This document shows, in pieces, positions 34,305 to 43,711 of a stretch of DNA of 64,000 nt. Origin of the DNA: Bryobacteraceae bacterium (GTDB lineage: Bacteria > Acidobacteriota > Terriglobia > Bryobacterales > Bryobacteraceae). The stretch spans positions 62,001 to 126,000 of the forward strand of contig CANGYQ010000001.1 of NCBI GenBank assembly GCA_947458745.1. Reading direction: 5' to 3'. Under the pieces are notes generated by a model. It searched no databases and was not told the origin of the DNA. It saw only the letters and a program-made list of their open reading frames with translations. Each line of letters begins with the position of its first letter. The stretch's first letter is position 1. The position numbers were made by a program, and so were the translations under genes.

Positions 34305-35822
34305 CTAGAAGCCGCCCACCATCGACGACAGGCTCTCCACCGATCCGTCCAACACGCGCGCCTGTTGCGCCAGGACCTGCGACGAGGCTGACATTTGCTC
34401 CGATTGAGCGGCGATCGATTGCGTGACGATGCTGATTTGGCGCATGGCCGTATCCACGCCGCTGATGCGCGATGTTTGACCTCGGGCCTCGGAAACGGTC
34501 TTGCCGATGGCCTCACTGACGCGTTCGGTGTAGTCGACGATATGGGCGAGCTCCATGCGGACCTCGTGACTTAAGGCGACGCCGCGCTTGGAGTCCGCAA
34601 TGGATTGGGTGACGATCTCTTCGGTGCTTTTGGCTGCGGCGGCGCAGCGTGTCGCGAGCGCGCGAACTTCATCGGCCACGACGGCAAACCCGGCACCGGA
34701 CTGCCCGGCGCGGGCGGCTTCGACACTGGCGTTCAAGGCCAGCAGATTAGTCTGAAAAGCGATCTCTTCCACTTCCTTCACGATGCGGGCGACGCGCTTG
34801 TTTGACGCCTCAATCGCCTCGATCTCTTTCAGGGCGTGGTCCATTTGCTCGGCACCGGATTCGGCGAACCGGCGCGCTTCACCGGCCAGCGCTTGAGCTT
34901 CCGCCGCCGTGGTGGCCCCCAGATCGACGGCGGCCCGCATCTCGGTCAGTGCGGCCGCGGTTTCTTCAGCCGAGGCCGCCTGCTGGGTGGCACCGGAGGC
35001 CAACGATTCGCTGGACTGCGAAATCTGTCCGGAGGCGCTGGATGATTCGCCACTGGTCCGCTTCACTTCCTGTAGTGCCTTCCGCAACGGGCCGACGATG
35101 GAACGGCGGCTGAACCAGATCAACGCGCCGCACACCAAGGCCGTGAGCGGCAGTACCCAGGCCACGGTCTTTAGCATGCCGGCCTGCACCACCGCATCCA
35201 CGCGGTCTAAGCTGGACTTCAGGACAAAAGCGCCGTGCACTTCTCCGGCCTTCCAGTTCTCCATCTGAAAGCCCAGCACGTCACGCCCGTCCTTGGTGGT
35301 GCTGCTGCCGGGGTCGCCATGGCAGCTGAGGCAATCGGCGGTCAGCTTGATGGGGCGCGCATAGATAATCTCGTTGCGGGCGCTGTTGACCTCGAACACC
35401 TCGGCCACGCGTCCCGATTCAAACGCGCTCAGCCAGGCTGATTCTTCCGCCGTGGGTTGATTCTTGGGGTTGCGCGGACTGTTCTTGGGAATGCGGAACT
35501 GATAGCCCTCCACCGCCGCCACCTTCTCGATTGCGCGCCAGGCCGCCACGACAGGCACTGTCTGATAGGCACCAGTGGTTCGGAAATCGGACGTCTTTTT
35601 GATCTCTTCCAGCATCCGTTCCTGGTTGAAGACGTTGGCCTGGCGCAGTCCGGAGATGGATTCCCGGACGTTCTCCGCTTCAAGGATCGCGGTGCGCATG
35701 GTGTTGCGGGTGAGTTGAATGCCTTGCTCACGGATCACGGTGCGCTGCACCAGAATCCCAGCAATGGCGGTCACCATCACGGCGGCCAGCGCCCCACATA
35801 CGATCTTGTTTCCCAGTGTCAA
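34305..35822 (-). CDS. methyl-accepting chemotaxis protein with a heme-binding DUF3365 sensor domain
   Basis: This 505-residue protein starts at TTG 35822, with GAGAGG 9 bases upstream. TM1 (about residues 7-24) is followed by a periplasmic DUF3365/Tll0287-like domain (about 40-195) with the c-type heme motif CLSCHG (near residue 163). TM2 (TVAWVLPLTALVCGALIWF) comes next, then the cytoplasmic signalling coiled coil with the tip VEEIAFQTNLLALNASVEAARAG and GFAVVADEVRALA. It should sense redox state or a heme ligand such as NO or O2 and signal to CheA. No che genes are in the window. Confidence 0.92.
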   Translation of the reverse strand: MTLGNKIVCGALAAVMVTAIAGILVQRTVIREQGIQLTRNTMRTAILEAENVRESISGLRQANVFNQERMLEEIKKTSDFRTTGAYQTVPVVAAWRAIEKVAAVEGYQFRIPKNSPRNPKNQPTAEESAWLSAFESGRVAEVFEVNSARNEIIYARPIKLTADCLSCHGDPGSSTTKDGRDVLGFQMENWKAGEVHGAFVLKSSLDRVDAVVQAGMLKTVAWVLPLTALVCGALIWFSRRSIVGPLRKALQEVKRTSGESSSASGQISQSSESLASGATQQAASAEETAAALTEMRAAVDLGATTAAEAQALAGEARRFAESGAEQMDHALKEIEAIEASNKRVARIVKEVEEIAFQTNLLALNASVEAARAGQSGAGFAVVADEVRALATRCAAAAKSTEEIVTQSIADSKRGVALSHEVRMELAHIVDYTERVSEAIGKTVSEARGQTSRISGVDTAMRQISIVTQSIAAQSEQMSASSQVLAQQARVLDGSVESLSSMVGGF

Positions 35823-36099
35823 CTAGAATTCCTCTCCCAGGTGAAAGTATCGGTTGAGGGGAGCGATCCATCACTGAAATCTAAAGCTTTTCTTTGAATT
35901 TCTCTGACTACTGGGCGATGAAAATGACGACAAGCACGGTCCGCTTTATCGTGCATGGGCTAAGGCAAACCAGTCCCGTGGGCGAGAAAAGATAGGGAAT
36001 GGTGACGCTGATGGTAGGATGGCGGCTTATGCCGATTTGCCACCCGCGGTTGGGCGGACTGCCGGTCCGGCCGGCGCTATTTCAGGGCGAGCGCGAACA

Positions 36100-36804
36100 A
36101 TGAGCCAAGTTCCTCTGAGCGAGCAACTCGCCCGACATCGCACACTGGGCGCAGCCCCTCCAGACGAATTGGCCTGGCTGGCGGAGCGTGGCGTGTTGCG
36201 GCACCTGGAAGCGGGAGCGATCCTGAGTTCACCAGCCGCACCAGTAGAGAGCCTGTTCATCATTCTGTCTGGACATCTGGAGATGTCTGCAGATCGGGGT
36301 GCGGGCCGGAACAAGATCATGGAATGGCGCGGAGGCGACGTCTCCGGGCTGTTGCCGTATTCGCGGCTGGTGAGTCCGCCCGGAGATGCGGTGGCCCAGG
36401 AGCCGACGGTGATTCTGGCGGTGCACCGGGACCATTTGCCGGAGATGATCCGGGAGTGTCATGAAGTGACCGCCATTCTAGTGCGCGTGATGTTGGATCG
36501 GGCCCGGACCTTCACTTCCAGCGGCCTGCACGATGAAAAGATGATCTCGCTGGGCAAGCTTTCCGCCGGCCTGGCCCACGAGCTGAATAATCCGGCCTCC
36601 GCGATTGAACGCACGGCGTCACTGCTGGAAGACCGGCTGGACGAAGCCGAGCAGGCCACGCGTGTGCTGGGTGCCGCGCGGTTGACGGACGAGCAATTGG
36701 CGGCCGTGGATTCGATCCGCGGAGCCTGCCTGGCGTCTCGAAGCCCGGGCGTGATGGTATCCACTGGCGCGACGGGTGTTGTTGACCGCCTACTCCGACA
36801 TTGA
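36100..36804 (+). pseudogene. cyclic-nucleotide-binding sensor histidine kinase, truncated after the H-box
   Basis: This protein is 234 residues from ATG 36100 (36019 is an alternative). Residues 25-125 are a cNMP-binding (CAP-like) domain, LEAGAILSSPAAPVESLFIILSGHLEMSAD. The HisKA helix has the phospho-acceptor SLGKLSAGLAHELNNPASAIERTAS (His near residue 162). The normal ATP-binding HATPase domain is missing. After about 36740 the sequence loses kinase homology and the frame runs into the next gene. The next frame resumes inside a response-regulator domain, so a deletion has removed the kinase's end. It cannot phosphorylate itself. Confidence 0.8.
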
Positions 36805-38182
36805 CGCGGCCGTGCGCGCGATCAACGAAGCGCATCTGGACCACTATCTGTCCAAGCCTTGGGATCCTCCGGAGGAGCGTCTGTATCCGGTGATGGATGA
36901 TCTGCTGGATGCCTGGCAGGCGGCTCATTTGCCGGAAGCGTCGGGGCTACGTCTGGTGGGGCACCAATGGTCGCCACGGTCGCATGAGATCAAGACGTTT
37001 CTCGCCAGTAATCTGATTCCTTACCGGTGGCTGGACATCGCGCGGGACCCGGCGGCGCGGGTGCTGCTGGACGCTACCGGCGTTAGCGCCACGGAGCTGC
37101 CGGCACTGATTTTTGACGATGGCTCATCGGCGTTGCTGAACCCGGAACCACGGCAGGTGGCCGAACGGCTGGGTCTGCGATTGTCGGCGTCGCGGGAGGT
37201 CTATGACCTGGTGATCGTCGGCGCGGGTCCGGCGGGGCTGGCGGCGGCGGTTTATGGGGCTTCTGAAGGGTTGCGCACGCTGCTGCTGGACCGGCACGCG
37301 CCGGGTGGCCAAGCGGGCACCAGTTCCCGGATCGAGAACTATCTGGGATTCCCCACCGGGGTGAGCGGCTCCGAGTTGACGCGGCGGGCTTTGATGCAAG
37401 CCCAGCGGCTGGGCGCGGAGTTTCTGGTCCCACTGGAAGTGACGGCAGTTGAGATCGAGGGCGGCTACAAGCATCTGACGCTGGGCGACGGACGGCAGAT
37501 TGTCACTCGTGCGCTACTGGCCGCTACCGGAATGTTCTACCGCGAGCATCCGGCACCGGGCGTGGCCGAACATGCCGGCGCCGGGGTCTACTATGGCGCG
37601 GCGACGACGGAAGCTCAATCTTGCAGCGGACGCCGCGTGATTGTGGTGGGCGGCGGCAACTCCGCCGGGCAGGGGGCGGTCTATCTGGCGCGTCATGCGC
37701 AGGAAGTGCAGATTGTGGTGCGCCGCGACGGGCTGGCGGAGACGATGTCGCAGTACCTGATTGAGCAGATCGCGGCCACGCCGAATATCCGGCTGCGATC
37801 AAGGACCGAGATCGAACGGGTGGAAGGCGACGGGCACTTGCAGCGGGTGGTGTTGACTTCGGTGGACGATGGGTCCCAGGAGACAGTGGATGCCGATGCG
37901 CTCTTCGTCTTCATCGGCACGCATCCGCGCAGTGGCTGGCTGCCGGAGGCGGTGCTGCGCGACGAGAAGGGCTTCGTGATCACGGGCCGGGACTTGGCGG
38001 CGCAGGAGGCCTACGCCCGCACCTGGAAACAGCCGCGGGAGCCTTTGCCGCTGGAAACCAGCGTGCCCGGGGTCTTCGCCGCGGGAGACGTACGTGCCGG
38101 GGCGATGAACCGGGTGGCCTCCGCGGTGGGCGAAGGCTCCATGGTGGTTCGGCTGGTGCACGAATATCTCGCGCTCTGCTAA
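36776..38182 (+). CDS. response regulator / thioredoxin reductase-like flavoprotein, N-terminally truncated
   Basis: The 468-residue open frame starts at an internal GTG 36776. Residues 1-50 are only the C-terminal third of a receiver domain (LLTAYSDIDAAVRAIN, then YLSKPWDPPEERLYPVMDDLLDAW), so the phospho-acceptor aspartate is gone. Residues 55-130 look thioredoxin-fold-like. From about 145 a thioredoxin-reductase-type flavoprotein follows: FAD motif DLVIVGAGPAGLAAA, NAD(P) motif VIVVGGGNSAGQGA and GVFAAGDVRAGAMNRVASAVGEG. The redox CxxC is absent (TTEAQSC). The reductase part is intact, but its control by phosphorylation is lost. Confidence 0.85.
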   Translation: MLLTAYSDIDAAVRAINEAHLDHYLSKPWDPPEERLYPVMDDLLDAWQAAHLPEASGLRLVGHQWSPRSHEIKTFLASNLIPYRWLDIARDPAARVLLDATGVSATELPALIFDDGSSALLNPEPRQVAERLGLRLSASREVYDLVIVGAGPAGLAAAVYGASEGLRTLLLDRHAPGGQAGTSSRIENYLGFPTGVSGSELTRRALMQAQRLGAEFLVPLEVTAVEIEGGYKHLTLGDGRQIVTRALLAATGMFYREHPAPGVAEHAGAGVYYGAATTEAQSCSGRRVIVVGGGNSAGQGAVYLARHAQEVQIVVRRDGLAETMSQYLIEQIAATPNIRLRSRTEIERVEGDGHLQRVVLTSVDDGSQETVDADALFVFIGTHPRSGWLPEAVLRDEKGFVITGRDLAAQEAYARTWKQPREPLPLETSVPGVFAAGDVRAGAMNRVASAVGEGSMVVRLVHEYLALC

Positions 38183-38232
38183 GGGCCGGCACGTCGCCGG
38201 CTGACGCATGCCGCCCCGATGGCGGGAACGGC

Positions 38233-41200
38233 TTAGGCTTTGCCGCCAGAGCCGCCGCTGCTGGCGGAGCTGGCGGTCAAGTGTTTGCGCAACACCTCCA
38301 GGCCCGCGCCGACGCTGGTGAGGAAGCCCAGCAGACGGCTGGTGAGCTCTTCTTGCGAGAAGAACAGCACCACGCCCACCAACACGATGCCGATTGCCCA
38401 GGGAGAGATAGCCTTGCTGGCTGATTGGGCCGCCAGCAGGGCCTCATCGGGAGCTTCCTGCAGCGCACTGACAAAGCGCTGGAACGGAGGTGAGGCGAAT
38501 TCGATGCGGCCATCGGGCCGCCGGCGCAGCAAGCCGCGGCCCAGGAGCCGGGCGGCGACCAAGCCAGCCGTGGGAGCCACCAGCTTGTGGCGGTCCAGGT
38601 AGGTGAGAATCGCCTTCTCGTGCACGGAGCAGCTCATCCAGACCGCATCATCTTCGGGAGGAGCGGCACCTTCGGGCGGATCCATGCGACGGGATTCCAG
38701 CGAGTGGGTGATGCGCTTCCAGCGCGACAACTCGGCTGTATCCGCAGGCTCACCGGCGGCCCCCGCGCCGCCTGATTGTAGATAGCTCAAGGGCTCGATG
38801 GACGTCGTGACGACCACGCAACGGTTGGGGGTCCGCATCGCACCCTCAATCAAGTCCAGGCAGACCTTGCGTTGGCTAGCGATGGCCAGGCAGCTCTGAA
38901 GATTGTTGATCAGGATGGCGCCTTCGGGCATAGTGACCGTCTGGGACAGGTCGATGGACGCCAAATCGATCCGCGTATGATTGGCCCAATAGCCCAGCAG
39001 TGGCGCCGCCGGATAACCGGGTGGTATGTGGACCAAGAAGCGCCCCTGCCAAACGGTGGCCGGCTGATACAAGGGGGTCGACGCAGGCACCTGGAGATCG
39101 TCCAGGCGCACGCGGTGCCGGAATGCCCGGCCCCACCACAGGAAAAGGCCGACGATGGCCGACATGCCCATCCAGAACTGGAAGCCCATCCACAGGGTCG
39201 GTAGGGATCCGGCCCGCGGCGTCGGGAGACCGGTCTCCGAAGCCTCCCAAAGATGGCTCGCAAACACGTTCCAAGGAACAAATGCCGGAAGTGTCGAGCG
39301 TGCTACCGGCTGATATTTTTCTTCGGCCTCAGACCATCTAGCCAGCCATAAATTGTGCTCAGCCGGGCCGTGCTCAACACGCCACTCCCATGGAGGGGGC
39401 TCGCCGCCTGGTTGCAATTCATCCCGGCGCATATCGAGGCCTTCCTGCCGCGCGTCGAATGGGAGCTCAACCATGGCCATCACCAAGACGGGAAGCTTGC
39501 TCAACGCGCGCGACCAAGAGGGCTGAGTCTCGTCAAACAGAGTGCGAATGCGGGGGAGATCCCTCGCTTTCAACAGGAGTTGTTCCTTCCCGCATTTCCG
39601 GTCCCGATCGGTAGATAGAGGCTGCGTCTTTTCCTTCCAGACCGCGGGACATGAACTCGAGCCGACCAGCTCCGGGCCGCCGGGGTTGCCTTCGAAGGCC
39701 ACGAGGCGCGTGTTGTAACCCGCGCTCCCATAAAAGTAGGTGGGGGCGCAGCCGGACTCGGTTGCCGGACCAGTACCCAAGCCGGAGAGTAGCTTGTAAC
39801 TGATGAGGTCGCATTTCTTGACGCCGGGCAGCAAGCGGATGTCGCGGGCAAGTTGATCTTCCCGCTGAGCGTGTGCGTCCTGCAATTCCCACTGTAGTTC
39901 CCGCGCGTACAGGCCTGCTTCATACTCATACGACAGCTTGCCCAAGCCAAAGGTCGGAAGAATGACCAGGCAGAGGGCCAATTCCGCCGCCCACACCACC
40001 CAACTGGCGGGCGTCCGTTGTCTCAAAGACCCGCGGGGAGCGTCGATGCGGTATTGGCCGTAGCGAACCAAAGCCAGTGAGATGGGGGCCAAGCCGGCCA
40101 TCCACCAGTCATTCAAGAGCGAGGCGAATCCGGCCAAGAAAAGGGACGCACCCGCCAGCCAGGCAAGGCTGAATCGGTGCAGCGGCTGCCGGGCCGGGAC
40201 ACCCAGCCCCAAGGCACTGAAAATCAGGAATGCCGCGCCGGTGGCGATGGAACTGTAGAAGATCTCTGAACCCGGTGCGCCGTCAAGACTCCGCCAGAAA
40301 ATCAACATCAGGCAGGTTCCAAATGCCGCCAATACGGGGTAGCAGGATTCGCGGGGGGACCACCAGGCCGCCTCCAACAACAACTTTGCCTGAAACCGCT
40401 GCCGCCATCGGGCGAATGGATACAGAACGAATCCGGCAATGGCCAGCACCGCCGCGGCATAGCAGCCAAACAACGCCACCGCACCAAACATGGCCTGGGC
40501 CCGGATCACTCGGATGGGTTCCAACTTTCGGAACACCACCAAAGTCCAGGGCACCTCTTCCAGTCCGGGCAAGGGCGTCACCAACATCCGGTGAGCCGCG
40601 CCGGAGTAGTTGCTGGTAAAGCTGGCCACGGCTCGCCGCTCCACCACCTGTACTAACTCCGGGATGTCGGAACATTCGGCAAACAGATCCTCCACCAGAG
40701 CCCGGCTGGGATCGGAGTGATAGAGAACCTTGCCGGTCGAAGCGATGACGGCCATTCCAAATTCAGCGGGCAGCACTGGATTCTCGAGCGACGTGAGGGT
40801 GAGGGCCATCGAAAGCACCGGTCGGCCCTGGTATCGCATTTCAGAGGGCGCGGCCAGCATCGTGGCCATCTCGCCGGTGGTTCTGGAAAGCACCTTCTCG
40901 ATGGCAAAGGGACTGGTCCGAGCCGTCCCGGCCAGCGGTAGCCCGCGCACCATGTGGTCTTGCCGGACATCTTTGAAGTAGTCCCGGTCTTTCACATTGA
41001 CGTGCTTGGCCAGGTACTCGCCCGTCGTCCAGCGAATTTTCTTGTTGCCGTGCGGCGTGATCCAATCCGCGTATTGAAAATTACTGATGACCTGATCGGG
41101 CGTGAGCCTTTTGAAAAGTCCTCTCTCCGGTTCGACGAGACCTTGCGGAAAGATGTTGTCATCGACCGCCCGGGAGTCCAGTATGGCTAACTGCTTCAGC

Positions 41201-42345
41201 GCCAAGGTCAGTTCATGCTTGACATTAAAGCCGATCTCCTCCGCCAGCAAAGTTAGCCGGCCATCGGTACGCACGTCGGCGAAGCTCCGGATAAAGAAAT
41301 AGAGGCCCAGCACCGTCAGCACCAGTAACATGCCTCCCGAGCACAGGGCGGTGACTCCCAGTTGTCGCGGGCGAAGCGGTTCGGCGGAAGACATCAGCCA
41401 AGGCCGGGGCAAGGTCCAGCTCAAGGCCACCAGGAGCACGACAAGCGGGAGGACGAAAAGCAATCCCTGCGGACCCGAACTCTGCCAGGGCGTGTTCACA
41501 TCAGACAGCCCGACCAGCAGCCAATCGCCGGAAGCGGCCTTGCCCTTGCCATCCGTTAGTGTGAGTTGTATGGGCTGGACGAAAACCGCGAACTGATGGT
41601 CGCCGATGGACCGCACCAAGTGGGTGGACGAGGTAGGGGCATTTTGCCCCGCGGTAGCGGGCGGGGCCGGTTTGGCGGCCGGCGCGTCGCTCAGCAAAGA
41701 CTTGGCTGGCGGCTCGGCCGCTATAGAGAACAAGAAGTCGAGATTGGTGAAACGAGTGTCCCCGGAGGCGGTTTGATACAGGACGTTTCCATTCCGTTCG
41801 GCCAGGATGATATTCGAGAAGACATCTTTCCGCAGCGACTGTTCCACTAGCTTGGCGAGGTCAGAGTAGGAGCAGACGGTCTCACCGGTGGGCCCAGGCT
41901 TCCGGAAGTGTAGCTTCAAGACGGTGGATTCAATGGTTATGCTGAGGTTTGTCCCATCCTTGGAGCAAACTTCGCTGGTGAGATTTGTCACGAGCCCCAG
42001 TAGTTGATCGTCTTCCTCCTTCTCCGTGTCTTCTTCCTCCTTCTCGGTGTCCGATGCCGATGCCGGGTTCTCCGCGACGGAGAGAATCTGCTTGCCCGCG
42101 GGTTTGGCTTCTTTGGGGAGATTCGCCGAGCGCTCCGCTACTTCCGAAAGATTAGCGACTCGCGACTTTACCTGGTTGGCCATGTGTCCCAACCAGCGCA
42201 TATTTCTGTCTTCCAGCGCGCTGCGCTGGGCGCTGCCGCTCAGGAGCAGCCATCCGACAAATGCTGCTGGAACCAGGAGTGACACTACCACCCGAGCGCT
42301 GATACGCCCCGCACTACCCAAGCGGCCAAGACCAAACATTGACAT
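38233..42345 (-). CDS. large Cache-type sensor membrane protein with degenerate AAA-like domain and winged-helix tail
   Basis: This protein is 1370 residues from ATG 42345, chosen because AAGGAT lies 6 bases upstream; the frame extends to 42423. It begins with an N-terminal TM (VVVSLLVPAAFVGWLLL) and an extracytoplasmic segment with an acidic run of Glu/Asp/Lys near residue 90. Two TMs follow, then a Cache-like ligand domain (about residues 375-600; WTTGEYLAKHVNVKDRDYFKDV). Next are about six TMs (605-800), a second extracytoplasmic region, another TM, and a cytosolic domain from about 1080. That domain resembles AAA/STAND ATPases (GAILINNLQSCLAIASQRK, then CVVVTTSIEP), but the P-loop position reads HIPPGYPAAPLLG without GKS/T. 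A winged-helix-like part (EKAILTYLDRHKLV, RRRPDGRIEFASPPFQRFV) and a C-terminal TM end it. The function is not known. Confidence 0.75.
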   Translation of the reverse strand: MSMFGLGRLGSAGRISARVVVSLLVPAAFVGWLLLSGSAQRSALEDRNMRWLGHMANQVKSRVANLSEVAERSANLPKEAKPAGKQILSVAENPASASDTEKEEEDTEKEEDDQLLGLVTNLTSEVCSKDGTNLSITIESTVLKLHFRKPGPTGETVCSYSDLAKLVEQSLRKDVFSNIILAERNGNVLYQTASGDTRFTNLDFLFSIAAEPPAKSLLSDAPAAKPAPPATAGQNAPTSSTHLVRSIGDHQFAVFVQPIQLTLTDGKGKAASGDWLLVGLSDVNTPWQSSGPQGLLFVLPLVVLLVALSWTLPRPWLMSSAEPLRPRQLGVTALCSGGMLLVLTVLGLYFFIRSFADVRTDGRLTLLAEEIGFNVKHELTLALKQLAILDSRAVDDNIFPQGLVEPERGLFKRLTPDQVISNFQYADWITPHGNKKIRWTTGEYLAKHVNVKDRDYFKDVRQDHMVRGLPLAGTARTSPFAIEKVLSRTTGEMATMLAAPSEMRYQGRPVLSMALTLTSLENPVLPAEFGMAVIASTGKVLYHSDPSRALVEDLFAECSDIPELVQVVERRAVASFTSNYSGAAHRMLVTPLPGLEEVPWTLVVFRKLEPIRVIRAQAMFGAVALFGCYAAAVLAIAGFVLYPFARWRQRFQAKLLLEAAWWSPRESCYPVLAAFGTCLMLIFWRSLDGAPGSEIFYSSIATGAAFLIFSALGLGVPARQPLHRFSLAWLAGASLFLAGFASLLNDWWMAGLAPISLALVRYGQYRIDAPRGSLRQRTPASWVVWAAELALCLVILPTFGLGKLSYEYEAGLYARELQWELQDAHAQREDQLARDIRLLPGVKKCDLISYKLLSGLGTGPATESGCAPTYFYGSAGYNTRLVAFEGNPGGPELVGSSSCPAVWKEKTQPLSTDRDRKCGKEQLLLKARDLPRIRTLFDETQPSWSRALSKLPVLVMAMVELPFDARQEGLDMRRDELQPGGEPPPWEWRVEHGPAEHNLWLARWSEAEEKYQPVARSTLPAFVPWNVFASHLWEASETGLPTPRAGSLPTLWMGFQFWMGMSAIVGLFLWWGRAFRHRVRLDDLQVPASTPLYQPATVWQGRFLVHIPPGYPAAPLLGYWANHTRIDLASIDLSQTVTMPEGAILINNLQSCLAIASQRKVCLDLIEGAMRTPNRCVVVTTSIEPLSYLQSGGAGAAGEPADTAELSRWKRITHSLESRRMDPPEGAAPPEDDAVWMSCSVHEKAILTYLDRHKLVAPTAGLVAARLLGRGLLRRRPDGRIEFASPPFQRFVSALQEAPDEALLAAQSASKAISPWAIGIVLVGVVLFFSQEELTSRLLGFLTSVGAGLEVLRKHLTASSASSGGSGGKA

Positions 42346-42533
42346 GGAAATCCTTGCTTCCGCCCACGGCGGAATTTCGTCCTGCAAATGCACCCGCAGG
42401 AACGAATCAGCTGAGCCTAACACTTTTAGTCCCAGCGGACTAGCCGTCTCATTACAGTTGTGTTCAGGGCAGCCTGTTTCGTTTCATTCGGGTGAAGACG
42501 CCGGGCCTCCGGCTTCGCGATACGATAAGCGCG

Positions 42534-43709
42534 ATGCTGATTCGTACACTCACCACCTTATGTGTCCTGCTGCCGGCCTTGAGCGCGCAGACCGGCCTGG
42601 ACTCCGCGCGGCTGTCGCGCATTCCGGTCCGGATGAAGGAGTTTGTTGACGCCGGGACAATGGCCGGGTCAGTGACCTTGGTGGCCCGCCACGGCAAAGT
42701 GGCGGCGCTGCATGCCACTGGCTACACCGACATCGAGACGAAGCAGCCGATCAAGACGGATGCCATCTTCCAGCTGCATTCCATGACCAAGCCCATCGTG
42801 GCGATGGCCGCGATGATGCTGGCCGAGGAGGGGAAGCTGGCATTGAATGACCCGGTGGAGAAGCATTTGCCAGAGTTTCGCGGGCAGCGGTTGCTGGTGG
42901 GTGACACGCTGAAGAAGGCGGCGCGTCGCATAACCGTGCGGGATCTGATGATGCACACCTCCGGTCTGCCGCTGAACCCGCCGGCGGGGATCGGGGAGTT
43001 GCATGGCGCGCTGCACAAGACGCTGGCCGAGGTGGTGCTAGTGATCTCGCAGGTGCCGCTGGAATTCGAGCCCGGGACGAAGTGGCAGTACAGCAACACC
43101 GGCATTGCGTCACTGGCGCGGATTGTCGAAGTGCTGGGTGGGATGCCGTTTGAGCAGTTTCTCGAAAAACGGATCTTCGCGCCGCTAGGCATGAAGGACA
43201 CCTTCATTTATCCGCCGAAAGAGAAGTGGGGCCGCATGCCCACGGCCTATATCCTGAAGGACGGCAAGCCGTTGAAGTACACTTCCGATCCGCTGGGCGA
43301 GGGCGCGATGAAGTTCCGCGATGGGGCGAAGTATCCGCTGCCGGAAGGTGGGTTGTACTCTACCGCGAGCGATCTGTTCTTGCTCTACCAGATGCTGCTG
43401 AACGGCGGCCAGTTGAACGGCACGCGCATCCTGTCCAAGCACTCCATCGAGACGATGACGCAGGTGGGTACGGGCGAGCTGTACACGAATGGACCGGGCA
43501 TGGGCTATGGGCTGGCCTGGGCGGTGGCCAAGGACGGCGCGGCCGCACCGCTTTCGATCGGCACCTATGGCCACGGTGGACGCTACGGCACGTACTGCTT
43601 CATCGACCCGAAGAAGAGCCTGATCGGCATCTTCATGATCCACCGCGAAGGCGGCAGCGATGAGCGCAATGCCTTCGTGAATATCGCCTACTCGGCGTTG
43701 GTGGACTAG
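42534..43709 (+). CDS. serine hydrolase of the class C beta-lactamase family
   Basis: This protein is 391 residues from ATG 42534, with a signal peptide (LIRTLTTLCVLLPALSAQ). The active-site motifs are SMTK (in LHSMTKPIVAMAAM, near residue 83), YSN (in QYSNTGIASLARI) and HGG (GTYGHGGRYGTYC). The family includes penicillin-binding proteins, D-aminopeptidases and esterases, so lactamase activity is not implied. A globin gene begins 2 bases after its stop. Confidence 0.9.
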   Translation: MLIRTLTTLCVLLPALSAQTGLDSARLSRIPVRMKEFVDAGTMAGSVTLVARHGKVAALHATGYTDIETKQPIKTDAIFQLHSMTKPIVAMAAMMLAEEGKLALNDPVEKHLPEFRGQRLLVGDTLKKAARRITVRDLMMHTSGLPLNPPAGIGELHGALHKTLAEVVLVISQVPLEFEPGTKWQYSNTGIASLARIVEVLGGMPFEQFLEKRIFAPLGMKDTFIYPPKEKWGRMPTAYILKDGKPLKYTSDPLGEGAMKFRDGAKYPLPEGGLYSTASDLFLLYQMLLNGGQLNGTRILSKHSIETMTQVGTGELYTNGPGMGYGLAWAVAKDGAAAPLSIGTYGHGGRYGTYCFIDPKKSLIGIFMIHREGGSDERNAFVNIAYSALVD

Positions 43710-43711
43710 CC

